DNA of 64,000 nt from Sebastes aleutianus (GCA_916700875.1 CAKAKS010000072.1:35255072-35319071); one strand, 5' to 3'; positions 23,360-35,517 are shown, counted from the stretch's first letter. Notes: a model not told the origin generated them from the sequence alone. Numbers and translations are program-made.

Positions 23360-26300
23360 ATCAGATGTGCTGAAACATGGCAGTTATTGCTTCAACTATT
23401 AAAAAATCTTGTCATATATTCTTTCATTTTTTAATTATTTGTTTGATTTTCTTTCCTTATTGTTTACTATATGTACTGTAGTAGGCTGTAGTAATGTGGT
23501 TGTGATGCATTATATGTGTTAGCCTCTGTGGATAGTGGTGTAGTAATGAACAAACCATTTGTCATCCCTCTTTTCTCACATTCTGAATATTATACCATTG
23601 TGAACTTTGGACATGCTGTGGCAGTACCTACTGTACATATTATAAATATGGTCTTGCAAATTAAGCACATTTGAATTTGGAGTAGGCTAGTTGGCTATAT
23701 TCACTCACCCACTGCTAGACTACTGTTCTAAAAGTGAAACTGTGACATTCAATATCTTAAAAAAACTGGTTTGAACTGTTGTAATCACAGGAGAATAACC
23801 ATAGACCATAGTATTAATTAAGTTAACCTATAATCATATTGATTTATTCAGTGATTGACTAGAAATGCAAATATATGTTGATTCAAAAAACATAACTACA
23901 TAATGTAAAATTAAAATATCTTTTGGATTGTGTGCAACATACCATACCAGTACTTATGGAGAGATAGCCATTCTATTTAGGAAAAATATAAATACATTGA
24001 GTAAACAAACAAAAACACTGTTATACGATACAGTATATAGCACTTATTAACATTTGGTGTGTGTGAAATGTGAAATGTTTGGCATGCGCATCTGAATCTG
24101 ATTGCTAATTTTACATCAAACTGCTTTAAAATCACAACCTTTTTCTGTGTTACAGATGTAAACTGTGCAGATAAACCCGTATTCACTCCATCCAGACTGG
24201 TAGTGAAGTTTGGTGACCCAGCCTCTGCCAGCTGCTCTGTGTGTCAGGATGCTTGCCTCGGCATCTCATTTGGTGTGGAAAGCCCTCTGGGAGACTCGAC
24301 AAAAAATGGAACCACGGTTTCATGGAGGGTTGACAGACTGACTGAATGGGGCTCATCTCCCATTTGCTATTATAATAATGATATTACTGATTACCAGTGT
24401 TGTACCTACCTGCCTGTTACTGTCTACCGTAAGTAAACAAAATACTGTTGCTAGTGATGGTTTAAACATTTATAATCTAAATGAGTAATAAAACATCTTG
24501 GGTAGAAGTTTAGATTGTGTATTTGTCTCTCTGTTCGTCTCCACAGAGCCTCCTGATAATGTGTCCATCAGCTTTGTTGATCTCACTGGGCCGATGTTTA
24601 AGGGTCACCAGTACACTCTGCAGTGTACAGTACAGCATGTGGCTCCTGTTCAAAACCTCACAGTGACCTTCTACAGAGGACAGACAGCACTGGGTCAACG
24701 ACTGTCCAACAATCCAGTGAGGGAACCAGTGACTGAGATCTTCACTCTGAACATCACCACGAGTAAAGAAGATGATGGAGCCCAGTTCTGGTGTGATGCA
24801 AAGCTAGAACTGGGACCTGAAGGACCACAGCTCCCTCCAGTGGTGATGTCACAATACATCACCGCCATTGTCCTCTGTGAGTCTGACAAGAAAACATCAA
24901 TGCACTTTGACACCCTTGATTATCATGTTGGTCTCTTTTGCAAAGAATACGTTTTTTTTATCTGTTACTAAAAGCTGCACTAGTCTATATTTTTTATTAG
25001 TAATATATCACTTCAATACTTGAAAGTGAAAGGGGTCGCTTGTCGCTCGCAGCCAGTTAGGACACTCCAATAGAAAACAATGTAATCAAGCCCAAGTACA
25101 TGTCCTAGTTGTTTCCTAAATGCAAAACTATCACTGTTTTGTGCTTTATTTTGCATTGCAGTGTTAAGTCCTTCCATTACCAAACTGAATGACTTAATTT
25201 TACTAATAGCTTAGCTGTTATTTCAGTTTAGTTTTTTGTCAGGAGAGAATTCAGCTGAGGGGGCACAGTGACCTTTTTAGACGGGCCTGGACCCCCATTG
25301 CCCGCCCCTAACGCCGACGCTGGTAGCGACCTGTCAATCACAAGGTAGCCACGTCCTAAAGCATCCCCTCCTTTATGGTCTATTTGGACCATAATTTACT
25401 AAATGAACATCATGCTGTATTGAAGAAGACTTGAAACTAGTGATTGAGACCATAAACTCATGTTTACATGTTTACTGAGGTAATAAATCAAGTGAGAAGT
25501 AGGCTCATTTTCTCATAGACTTCTATACAATCAGACTTCTTTTTGCAACCAAAGGAGTCGCCCCCTGAGCTCAGTGACCCTAACTTCTCTGAACACAGTG
25601 AGACACATAACAGTAACTCTTAACAGGTCACTCCAGCTCGTTACAGTATCTAAAAGAGCTCCAGGGAGGACGTATTTTTGTAAGCCAACCAGGAAGTTAG
25701 CATCACCCTGGTTCCCTCGACAAAAAGCTAATGGGATTTTTCCATTGGGTTTGGGATTATTGCAGAAAATAAGCTCTGTGGAAAACGTTTATGATACGTA
25801 CATGTTTTGTTCAGCAAGATAATCTTCACTAATGAACACCACTTTTATGATTTGTGAAGTGTGAATGCAATCGCCAGAGGTACAAAGCTAACATTAGGCT
25901 GTAAACAAACAACACCACAGTCACATGAGCGTGAGTACACAACGAGGCTGTAAAGGCGGACGAGTCGGCGTTTAGTAGTCTCATTTAGCCACTTGTTAGC
26001 AACCGCCTTTTATAAGACACATAAAGGCTTCAAAATTCATGAGTGGGGTATTTATTGATGTATTTTTATGTCATAGAACAAAACGTTAAAATCTTGTAAG
26101 CTTGTGTTAACCACAGACCTTATTTCAGGAATCTATCTAAAAACCCATTGACTTCCAGACGCGGGAACCAAAGTGCTAAAATGCTAACTCATTTCTGGGT
26201 TTTAGGACTCATTCCTGTAGCACTCTATACAGTAAGATGATCATATGTTTCGTACATAAAACACCAATCTGCAAAGAACTATTATTATTATTATAGCTAC

Positions 26301-27144
26301 AGCTGTTCCTGTAAATAAAGGTGGTGGATTAAAAGATGAAATATTTTCCTCTATGTTTTGGAGTAGTAGCAGAAACTGAAAGTGGAGTACAACATCCTGT
26401 TAGGACGGTACTTTCCACCACTTCTCTACACAATGTGTCTTATATCTACATCAATGGACTTTCAGTTTAAATTTAAAAAAATTGTTCCCATGTTACTGTA
26501 ATGATGTGTTGTATTTCTTCCTCAATCAACACACAGATAAGCCTCATCTAGAGGGGTCATTACATCCAGATCCATTCACCGTAACGGAAGGAGACCCTCT
26601 ACATCTGAATTGCTCGGCTGTGGGAAACCCCATTCCTTCGTACACCTGGAAACTCCCATCAAACATCCCACCCCCCTTCGAGAGCAGCGTTCTCAACATC
26701 AACTCTGTAACTTCTGCAGATAAAGGGCAGTACACCTGTTCTGTCAGAAACTACCTAGGGGTTGTCACCGTGACGTTTGACGTGGATGTCCAAGGTGAGT
26801 TTTACTGTCCAGTCTTCAGGGTTATGACCGTTACTGGAAAGTTAGTGCAACCACTCTTTGCTTTCACATGCTGCTTTCTCACAGCAGTTGAAAATTGATG
26901 CTAACACACGTGACATCAAGAAGGAAGTTCATTGTGGTTTTTGGTTTTTGGTTTGACGTGAAATATTCTCTGTTCCTTTTTCTCTTTACCCATACCCCTC
27001 ACCCAAGTCCCTGCAGGAAACAAAACGGCAATCATTATATGTGTGATAGTAGCAGTGGCTGTCATCTGCCTGATTGGATACTTCTTTCGAACGGGAAAGT
27101 TGCGTTTGCCCTCACAACACTCTTCCCTGCCCACTGCAGAGTAA
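22635..27144 (+). CDS. ICAM-family cell adhesion molecule, copy B (complete, 5 exons)
   Basis: Predicted type I membrane adhesion receptor, 353 or 356 codons. Exon 1 (22635-22707) encodes a hydrophobic signal peptide starting MFFCYIFLVVSLMNC. Exon 2 (24156-24428) encodes the ICAM N-terminal domain with CSVCQDAC. Exon 3 (24547-24876) encodes the second Ig domain. Exon 4 (26537-26794) encodes the third Ig domain. Exon 5 (27008 or 27017 to 27144) encodes the membrane helix AIIICVIVAVAVICLIGYFF and a short tail of about 19 residues ending LPTAE. All introns are phase 1 and GT-AG. In domain 1, GVESPL lines up with the GIETPL of mammalian ICAM-1, whose glutamate contacts the integrin I domain; the equivalent here is Glu66. 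Several N-glycosylation sequons are present (NGT, NVS, NLT, NIT, NCS). Three Ig domains is fewer than the five of ICAM-1. The start is chosen because it gives a signal peptide and a phase-1 donor. Copy A differs by Glu/Lys in domain 2. Confidence 0.9.
23300..23359 (+). repeat. TATC tetranucleotide microsatellite (copy B)
   Basis: About 15 TCTA units, expanded by about six relative to copy A. Confidence 0.95.
25250..25820 (+). repeat. Dispersed repeat in ICAM intron 3 (copy B)
   Basis: Counterpart of 2070-2640. The same element occurs outside the duplication at about 56345-56600. Confidence 0.7.
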
Positions 27145-29904
27145 AGTCTGCGGGAAGGTATGAAAATGTGTATGGTAGGGGTGTGACGAAATATCATGCA
27201 ACGAAATATCGCGCTATAAAAACGTGACAATATGCATCGTCGAGGGTTTGCCAAGGGAAATGGGGAACTATAGGTTCATGTTAACAAGTCAATATTATGT
27301 GGTGGTTATTTGGCCACATTTTACTGAAACATCCAGTACAGCTGTTAAATATGCTGCTTTACTATTTCTCTCTGTTGTATTTCGGTTGTGTTACTACAAA
27401 GGACTTCATAACTTAGTCTTTAGAGATGTACTGTATATGTAAAGCTTAAATACAATGTGAAAATGCTCACATTGAACTTCACAGCTATGTTAAACCACTG
27501 AAAGCTTGTGCCTGACCGCAGCTAGAGCAACAGTTTCCGTGTGCATGCATTCTTCGTGTGGCTATATTTGTGTGTATGTGTATGTGTTGTATTAATGCGC
27601 TCGCTTAGTGACACTGAAAAAGAGGAATTCATGTAAGCAACAACTGTATAATAATGAACTGCGCACTGGAACTCCAATAAGGAAATATTGTATAAGCTTT
27701 GACCATGTTTATTTTAAAAATTGTAAATAAATGATCACTTTGTGCAATGAGATGCATCCCAGACACTTTTATTGATATTCTATTGTATTTAAAGTAGCTG
27801 CAAATACATAGAACAATATTAAATGGAGGTATTACAGTCACAGATTGGCCTTAGATTCCTGTAATCCAATGTCTGACCTTGCCTGAAAGATTGAAAGTGT
27901 TCTCACTAAGTTTTACAGTCAGACAAAATGGCAAGTAGACTACAGCAAACCCCAAAAGTACTGATGGAACTGTTATACGTAATTAGAGATTTCCTGTTTA
28001 TGAGATTCTTCATCACTAGGCTAACTCTGACTCTTTCAGATCTCTTTTTGATCTCTGAGGCTTTTACGGAAAACTCCACTGCGAGTAAATACATCCCAGA
28101 AATGTTTCACTCCTACTCTTTTTCTCCCGTCCATTACCACATCGTCCTCTCCTATGAGGAAGAAACTTGGAGGAGATGAGAAGAGGAAAAAGGGCATGAG
28201 AAACTTTATTTTCGATCACTAATATTAGATAAACTTCTGATGAACTAACTAACTTTTTAGGAGGGTACAAGGGGTCTTTAGGGGGAGATAGCCGGTCAAC
28301 AGTAGATGTCACATAGAAGTGGTGTACGTCATCTGAAAGCTGGGAACCTGAAGATTAATTTGCGAGTTGTTCTAGTCAGAAATAAACATGAATTAATTAA
28401 TGAATTAATCGATGAATTAATTAAAATAAATTGTGAAAGTTTATAAGGGCTAAGAACATTATGATAGAGGTATATGATGACCATTCCCATGCTCTATTAT
28501 GTCTCATAAGCAAGTTTTGGGTTGATACCATTTGTTACACAGATTTGGTGCTAAATTTAACCATTTTTTACCACTTGAGAATTGATAAAGATGATCAATA
28601 ATCCCTCCAAAATACCACATTATGACACCAAGACCTTGAGGAACACCATAGAAAAAGCCAGGTATCAAAAACTTTTGACATTTGGAGATTTCTGCAAGAA
28701 TTGCCTTTTTAGGCAATTGGATGGCGAGCACTTCTGTTGTGTAAACTGCTCAGAAACCCCCTTATTGTCAATCTACCTAGGAAAGCCATCCATACTCTGA
28801 ATGCTCTAGGTGTCTAGTTTGTGGTTGTAAAATGTCATGAGGCTGTGATTATCCTAGAGGTCACCACAGGTCATTTTATACTGTGAGGTCAAGTTAAAAA
28901 AAAAAAAAGGTCTCACAACAATGAAATAGCTGCTATGGAGACTAACATCATCACACATGAATACAATTGGGCTGATTGGATCTACAAGAGTCTCAGCTTT
29001 ACAGTGATATGCAATTTATGAAGAAAACACATTTATACTGCAATCAAATAACTGCATGTTTTTTGCCCAAAACTGCATGTGATTATCATAAAGTGGGTAT
29101 GTCTGTAAAGGGGAGACTCTTGAGTACCCATAGAACCCATTTCCATTCATTTATTCACATATCTTGAGGTCAGAGGTCAAGGGACCCCTTTGAAAATGGC
29201 CATGCCAGTTTTTCCTCGCCAAAATTTAGCCTAACTTTGGAGCGATATTTAGCCTCCTACTGACAAAATAACATGGGGATCATGGGGTTAACATGAGACT
29301 GGAGAGCAGGTCCATTCTTCACGTCCTAGTCCATAACAGTCATGTGTATAACAACCAACTGAAAAGGAATGACGGCCTACAATTTTTTTGCAAGCCATCA
29401 CTGAATATTGTGGACATGTTTATAGACCTTTTCAAACTTGACAACATAAACATTTGAAATGGGCCCCTTTGCTGAAAGCAAACTTGGACCAAAGCTGTTG
29501 CCCTAGCAACATAACGACAAGGAAAAGGTCTATAGTGTAATCGTCAGCCACAAAACTGAAAACACTTCAAGAGGAAACACCTGTGCATCCTGGAACTCTT
29601 ACCCTGTGCGTCAGTGTTTATGGTGGCAGAAGTCCATGCTTGTAATTGTATAAGTGTTGACCTTTGAAAACATGTTATTTGTCGTACCCTTATTGTCCTC
29701 ATCATTCAATTAAAAATCTCCCTGGAGCTCACACACAGGCGACTGGATGTAGAAAGTGAAACAGTGGCGCAAATAAACTACAGCAGTGACGTGATAACAA
29801 TGTGATTAAGATTCCAGTAAAAACTGAATAAACAGTATTATTCACCATCCATTAACCTCTTGGAGAATACTTTTCCTAAATTTTTATTTCTTTGCTCTGT
29901 TATA
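27145..29904 (+). other. 3' flank of ICAM copy B, no gene seen
   Basis: Matches 3967-6726 almost base for base up to about 29470, then with about 3% difference. It contains the same hAT-repeat fragment (28918-29290) and no supportable exon. Confidence 0.6.
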
Positions 29905-29908
29905 TTAA

Positions 29909-30274
29909 AGCTGAAGTTGGCAAGTTGGAATAAATATGATTAAAAAAGGTTATTTTTATAAAACGGTCACTATATCCTGACAGTAGTGCATGAGACAGAT
30001 AATCAGAAAAAAATCATGTGCCTGTGTCTCCTCCGGTGCTGTCAATCACTCACAAACTCTGATCAAACGGTCAAACTAGGCAGCGCTGATCCAATATGAA
30101 TCAATATTCTGTTACTGTAATGCCTATTTTTCACCTCAAATGTTTTCAGAAACATATTTTAGTGTACTGATTAGGTGTAAAATGAGAGAGTTTGTGACCG
30201 CCATGTTGAGATCAGTTGAGGAAATACCAAGCACCGGCCACCAGCCAGAGAACTTTTTCATTTTACATTTTACA
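29909..30274 (+). mobile_element. Truncated TTAA-flanked MITE at the duplication edge (copy B)
   Basis: Counterpart of 6731-7096. It begins after TTAA (29905-29908) with agctgaagttgg and is cut at 30274. A full-length relative starts only 161 bp further on. Confidence 0.8.
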
Positions 30275-30435
30275 ACTACAACTACATTTACAACTACATT
30301 TACAACTACAATGTTGATACTAAAGAAATACTGTAAATGTGGCTTCACAGACACAAATCCATTCATTTTGGGACATCCTGTTGTCCATTCACTTCACTTT
30401 AAGCCTATACATCTGAGAAACATGTATTCTTTTAA

Positions 30436-31181
30436 AGCTGCAGTAGGCAGAAGGTTTTTGGCATCATTGGGCAAAAATTCCATAATAACCTTTCAGCATA
30501 TTGTAATTCAAGTGTTCTGAGAGAAAACTAGACTTCTGCACCTCCTCATGGCTCTGTTTTCAGGCTTTCAAAATAAAATAGCCTGTGACGGGAGACTTTG
30601 GACAATCACAAGTAATTTCAGAGAGAGAGCGTTCCTATTGGCTGTTCATTCAGCGGAGGCAGCTGTCAATCACTCGTGAGCTCCGATCAAACTACACAGC
30701 ACTGATCAGCATCTTCAGTAACATCTTGTAGTGTACTGTTTAGCTGTAAAATAAGAAAGTTTGCTCCGGCTGGTGGGCGGTGCTTCCTCAACTGATCTCG
30801 ACATGGCTGCCGGGTCACAAACTTTCTCATTTTACAGCTGAACAGCACACTAAAAGATGTTTCTGAAAACATTTGCGGAGAGAAATAGGCATTACAATAA
30901 CAGAATATTGATTCATATTTGATCAGAGCAGCCTAGTTTGACCGTTTGATCGGAATTTGCGAGTGATTGACAACTGCTCAGAGACGGCAGACTCCAGCTC
31001 GGCTCTGATTGGTTGTTTTCCTCCGGTCTGTGAAATCTTGCAGATGTCATTAGGAGCACCGGAGGACACAGAGGCACATGATTTATTTCAGATTACCTGT
31101 CTCGTGCACTACTGTCAGGTGACAGTTTTATAAAAATAACTTTTTTTAATCATATTTGCTCCATTTCTACCCACTGTAGCT
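30436..31181. mobile_element. Full-length TTAA-flanked MITE (746 bp)
   Basis: The left end agctgcagtaggcagaa and right end ttctacccactgtagct are inverted repeats, flanked by TTAA at 30432-30435 and 31182-31185. The interior has a second inverted pair around aactgatctcgacatggctg (ctgtaaaataagaaagtttg versus caaactttctcattttacag). It is non-coding and piggyBac-like by target site. Partial relatives lie at 6731, 29909, 57836 and 62413. Confidence 0.88.
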
Positions 31182-31185
31182 TTAA

Positions 31186-31848
31186 TGATATATTATACAC
31201 TAGTATATGCACTGTTTTGGGAAATAAAAGATGCAGCTAAACACATAGCGTTTGAGCTTTGCAGACTTGCAGCATATTGATTAATTATAAAATGGATAAT
31301 AATTCTTGTGGTTTACATCCTCAGCGGAACGTGATTGGGTGAAATGATAATCACATCCCTTCTTGTTACAGCATGGCGAGGTGTTTTCTGCTTGGCTAGC
31401 AGAGGAGGTCTGAACAGGGAACATTATTCAGCATATCCAACCTGTCTTCTTGCCTTGCCTGCAGTTATCATATCTAATGCTATAGGTTAGGGAGGGCAGA
31501 CGTAAAATGAGTAAAATGCAACTGATAAAGATAGCAGAGGTCTGCAGATGACAACGCAGTTGGTAATTTCTTTTTTCTCTCTTTTTAAAAAAAAAAGCTA
31601 TTTAACGTCATATTCTGACTTGAAATTAGTTTGGTACTTCCAAAGTTATACAACTTATTGTTTGTTTCTTTTATACAATACTCTGAATTTTGGGACATTT
31701 TTATCCCAAACTGCAGATTACGTACCTCAGAGCTTGAAGAGAACAATCTGCCATAAACTGAGATAATAACAGATTGTGCTTTGGAACGTGTCACTAACAG
31801 AGAAGGACATGTAGAGATGGACATTAACAGTAAGCTACCTCTCTCGTC
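31186..31848 (+). other. Intergenic, no gene seen
   Basis: Unremarkable AT-rich sequence between the MITE and the pyrimidine tract; no exon, repeat or site that I can support. Confidence 0.5.
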
Positions 31849-32512
31849 TTCCCCCTCCTCCTCTCCTCCTCTCCTCTTTTTGTCACCTTACCGTGTGTCT
31901 TTTCCTCCTTTCCTTTCCCCTGCTCTCCTCTCCTCCTTTTGTCACCACACCTCTTCCCATAATATCTCCTCCCCTATCTCTCTTTTCCTTCTCTACTTTC
32001 CTCTCCACTGCTCTTCTTCATTTGTTACCTCTCCTCTCCTTCCCTTTCCTCCTTTTGTCACCACACCTCCTCCCATAATATCTCCTCTCCTATATCTCTT
32101 TTTCTTCTCTTTTTCCTTTTTCCTCTCCACTACCGTTGTTGATTTGTAACCTCTCCTTTCCTTTCCTCCTTTTGCCACCACACCTCCTCTCATAATCTCC
32201 TATCTCTCTTTTCCTTCTCTTCTCTTCACTGCTCTTCTTCATTTGTCACCTCTCCTCTCCTTCCCGTTCTTACTTTTGTCACCACACATCATCTCATAAT
32301 GTCTCCTCTCCTATATCTCTTTTCCTTCTCTACTTTCCTCTCTACTGCTCTTCTTGATTTGTCACCTCTCCTCTCCTCTCCTCTCCTCTCCTCTCCTCTC
32401 CTCTCCTCTCCTCTCCTTTCCTCCTTATGGCACCACACCACACCTCTCTTTTTCCTCTCCTCTCCTCTCCTCTCCTCTCCACTGCTCTGCTTCTCTGCTC
32501 CTTCTACTTATT
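31849..32512 (+). repeat. Pyrimidine-rich minisatellite, about 116-bp unit
   Basis: Almost purely C and T on the plus strand. The marker ttttgtcaccacacc (or close variants) recurs at about 31938, 32054, 32171, 32275 and 32425, giving units of roughly 104-150 bp, with pure tcctc runs between. The open frames here are repeat by-products. Confidence 0.9.
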
Positions 32513-32607
32513 CAGAAGGTGTGTGACAGATAATAAAAAGCCCTGGTGGTCGGCAGGCGGCGACACCTTATTATACAGGAGAAGGGTGAAGACAATTTGC
32601 ACTATAA

Positions 32608-32609
32608 CA

Positions 32610-32641
<32 letters not shown>

Positions 32642-32668
32642 CAGAAAGAAAGAAAGAAAGAAAGCAAG
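32608..32668 (+). repeat. GAAA microsatellite
   Basis: About 14 GAAA units with a single gaca variant; purine-rich on the plus strand, opposite in polarity to the preceding pyrimidine block. Confidence 0.95.
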
Positions 32669-32836
32669 ATGAAAGAAAGGATGGAGGAAAGTTTATGTCA
32701 GCCTCTTCAGATAAATATGATCTATTTATACATTTTTCCGTAGGCCTACTGTACCCACAGTCACAATATGATTATGTTTCTGTAATATTCATATATAGTC
32801 ATACTGTACCAGTTCAGTGCCTCTACATTGTCTGCA

Positions 32837-32840
32837 CACT

Positions 32841-32874
<34 letters not shown>

Positions 32875-32879
32875 CACAC

Positions 32880-32966
<87 letters not shown>
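32837..32966 (+). repeat. CA dinucleotide microsatellite
   Basis: About 130 bp of CA with two cgca interruptions. Confidence 0.97.
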
Positions 32967-32968
<2 letters not shown>

Positions 32969-33089
32969 CACAGCAACCCCAGACTTTCTGCCACAGCCTT
33001 CCAACAGCCTCTGCATTTAAATCTCTCTCTTGTCTTCAGTGGCAAAGCAGCATTTTCGATTCATCTACTTGATTAGAAGGAGCCTTTAC

Positions 33090-33375
33090 CTCTCCTCTCC
33101 TCTCCTCTCCCTCTCTCCCTCCCTCCCTCTCTCTTTCTCTGTCACACACACACACACGCACACACACTGGTGCGTCAGTCATTGGAATAATATACAGCAT
33201 AAACCTTCCTTCCCTCCTCTCGTCTCAACTCTCGCAGCTCTCCTCATCTCCTCTCTTCAGCATTTCTCCCACCAGGTCTCTCTCCTCCTCTTCCTCCTCT
33301 CTCTCTTTCTCTCTCTGACCCCCGCCCCCCCCCCCTCTCTCCTCTCCCTCTCTCTCTCTCTCTCTCTCTTTCCCT
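33090..33375 (+). repeat. CT-rich low-complexity tract upstream of a probable first exon
   Basis: tctcctctcctctccctctc and similar runs, a short CA block near 33145-33167, then a CCCCC run and (CT)n. Pyrimidine-rich on the plus strand. Confidence 0.85.
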
Positions 33376-33399
33376 TTTCTTTCGTGGAGAGCTGATATC

Positions 33400-34044
33400 T
33401 CTGGCGGTTTGCCGCATGGAAGTCGCCCAGGCAAGGCAGAATCTCATCTGTCTGATCCGGACTCCTTCTCTCCAGTTTGCCGACCACTGCACTGAGCAGA
33501 CACAAACCTCACACTCACACTCACATTTTACCGGGATTCAACGGGATATAACGGCATTTATCCAGCTGACCGACTGACAGGAGAGTCTAAAAAACCCCGG
33601 CTTCATTCCTGCAGTGGGAGGAATGTCTCTTACTCAGATGTAAAACAAAAAAAGCAGACGTATACCGGATCGTCAAGTGCGCAAAAGCCGCATTTTGAAA
33701 CATTACGCACAGCTTATTCTATCTCTTTTATTCCCTTCATCCTCTGCACGGAACCGGAGGTGTGGGTTGGGGACTTCCACGGTATGGAGTCCTGATTTTA
33801 CCAAGCGACCCACCGGGAGGAATGAAACTGAGAGAATCCGTCGCCGTGGTGGAATATTAATAATCTAATTCTAACAATAATCCAGAGGATGTTGCGGCAG
33901 CAGAGTTTGGGACTCTAGAGAGCATTCCAACTTTTTTTTTTTCTGTCTCCGTTTTTTAATCTCTTTTCCCCTCTCTCATCTTCTTCTTCGCCTGTGGGAC
34001 TCCTCTATTTCCGTGACTGATTTGCAGCGCTTCACTTCTCCATC
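33400..34044 (+). promoter_or_regulatory. Probable promoter and 5' UTR of the unidentified gene
   Basis: A repeat-free island of raised CpG content (tctggcggtttgccgcatgg, cgaccgactgacagg, ggaatccgtcgccgtggtgg type sequence) between simple repeats and the 13-codon exon. The transcription start is not determined and no clear TATA box is seen. Confidence 0.4.
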
Positions 34045-34083
34045 ATGGACCGGTCGACGTCTTTGGATATAGAGGCGCTCAAG
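34045..34083 (+). CDS. Probable first coding exon of an unidentified gene (13 codons)
   Basis: The ATG at 34045 in catcATGGAC (G at +4, a fair Kozak context) opens MDRSTSLDIEALK and meets a strong GTAAGAC donor in phase 0 at 34084. The preceding 600 or so bases are moderately GC-rich and free of interspersed repeats, like a long 5' UTR; they contain upstream short frames. I do not recognise the peptide. By vertebrate synteny a PDE4A- or KEAP1-side neighbour of CDC37 might be expected, but the residues do not confirm that. No second exon is recognisable in the next 30 kb, so the first intron would be very long, as in many developmental or neural genes. It could also be a chance ATG next to a GT. 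Confidence 0.45.
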
Positions 34084-34503
34084 GTAAGACGCTCCTTCAG
34101 CCCGGCCGGCGCGCACTTCTTCCACTGGAGGAGAGAGAGTTGGGATCCTCAGCTGGGTGGGTGGGTGACTGGGTGGCCTGTTGGGTGGCTGCTCGGATGA
34201 CTGTTATCACTGGGTGGCAGGTTGGATTGATCCGCAGATGGTGAAGGGTATAAAGCAGCTGGTGCTGGTGGTTGAATGACTGTGTGGCTGGATGGATGGG
34301 TGACCAGGGTGGCTGTATGGGCTCGTTGGGTGACCCAGTGGCTTTAAGATGCTGGGAGGGCATGCAGCTGGATGTCTTTTTTTTAACGTGCAATAAACGG
34401 ATGGATGAGTGGATGCATCCAGATCTGGGTTGTTGCAACACTATCCGACATCATCTGTTTCCCCATCACACACATGCACAAATCCCTGTTGAATAGGGAA
34501 GAA

Positions 34504-34507
<4 letters not shown>

Positions 34508-34587
<80 letters not shown>
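34508..34587 (+). repeat. GA dinucleotide microsatellite
   Basis: About 40 uninterrupted GA units. Confidence 0.98.
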
Positions 34588-34589
<2 letters not shown>

Positions 34590-34740
34590 CATGTGCAGTA
34601 TTGGGAGCGTGGGGTGAATTTCAATATGAGGTTGCTTTGCACAGAGAGTTGTTGCAGAGAGCTGTTGTGGGCGTCGGTGGGACGCTCGATAGACGGGACG
34701 GATTTTCCCCCGGCATCTTTGTGCACAGTAGTCTCTCTGG

Positions 34741-34872
34741 GTAGAAACATGAAGACAAGAGCAGAGAGTGAAGGTAGAAACATGAAGACAAGAGCAGAGA
34801 GTGAAGGTAGAAACATGAAGACAAGAGCAGAGAGTGAATGTAGAAACATGAAGACAAGAGCAGAGAGTGAAG
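34741..34872 (+). repeat. 33-bp minisatellite, four units
   Basis: Units start at 34741, 34774, 34807 and 34840 with gtagaaacatgaagacaaga. Only one or two bases differ among units. A multiple of three, it keeps a frame open (GRNMKTRAESE repeated), but nothing else suggests coding. Confidence 0.95.
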
Positions 34873-35512
34873 GAAGAGATGACGACGCTACCCGGTCACC
34901 TGTCTCTCTCTCTCTCTCTCCCTGTCTGTCAATTTATTCTCACTTCATTTTAATTTACCAGTTCAGTGTAGTGTGTTGGTTAAAGTCTGTTCGATTCCAT
35001 AAATATTCGACCTGAGTGCGCTTGTGTGTGAAGGCTATACGTGCCTGTGTGCGTATTCCTGTGTGGATGGTGGAGGATCTGGGTCGCTGTTTATACAGCT
35101 CTTCTCTATCTATCTGGGATAGAGTTTTGCCCCCACCTCCTAAGCATCATGAGGATGCCATATCAATAGGGGAGATGAGCATAGGTTTGTGATACTCAGA
35201 GAACTTCCATTTAATGTATAGGTTGGCCAAATTATGTTCAAATAATATGAATGTGTTTGTGTGCATCTTGCACAAACATTGTAAAATCCCTGGAAGCCGG
35301 TTAACCCGGGGAGCATTCAGCCTCTGTTCCCTCTGTACCAATAGTTCACTCTAATTATTTACGTGTAGATCAAATCTATATGAGCAGTTGTGTATGAACA
35401 CATGTATATTGTAACTTGGAGCCATCCAAAAGCTGTATGGTGTTAACATTTGAATGCAATAATGAAAATGGTTTCCCAAACTATGGATCCCTACAGGAAT
35501 ACAAGCTCATTG
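34873..35512 (+). other. Presumed intron, no feature seen
   Basis: A CT run near 34900 and otherwise plain sequence before the Gypsy insertion. Confidence 0.5.
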
Positions 35513-35517
35513 GTAAG

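Larger units (their letters stand above)
23158..30274 (+). repeat. Segmental duplication, copy B
   Basis: This is the second copy of 1-7096, in direct orientation. The match starts before position 1 of the window, so the true left edge of this copy is unknown; exon 1 of the ICAM gene at 22635 should also be within it. It ends at 30274 inside a TTAA MITE. The region after 30274 (actacaactacatttacaac, a short simple repeat) has no counterpart after 7096. Confidence 0.95.

Noticed and set aside
31781..32526. Ser/Leu/Pro-rich open frames in the pyrimidine minisatellite
   Set aside because: Produced by the CT-rich repeat, which is poor in stop codons in several frames; not coding.
32695..33076. 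His/Thr repeat proteins over the CA microsatellite
   Set aside because: Artefact of translating (CA)n in three frames.
34587..35015. 142-codon frame containing four GRNMKTRAESE repeats
   Set aside because: Explained by the 33-bp minisatellite; no domain and no plausible exon borders.
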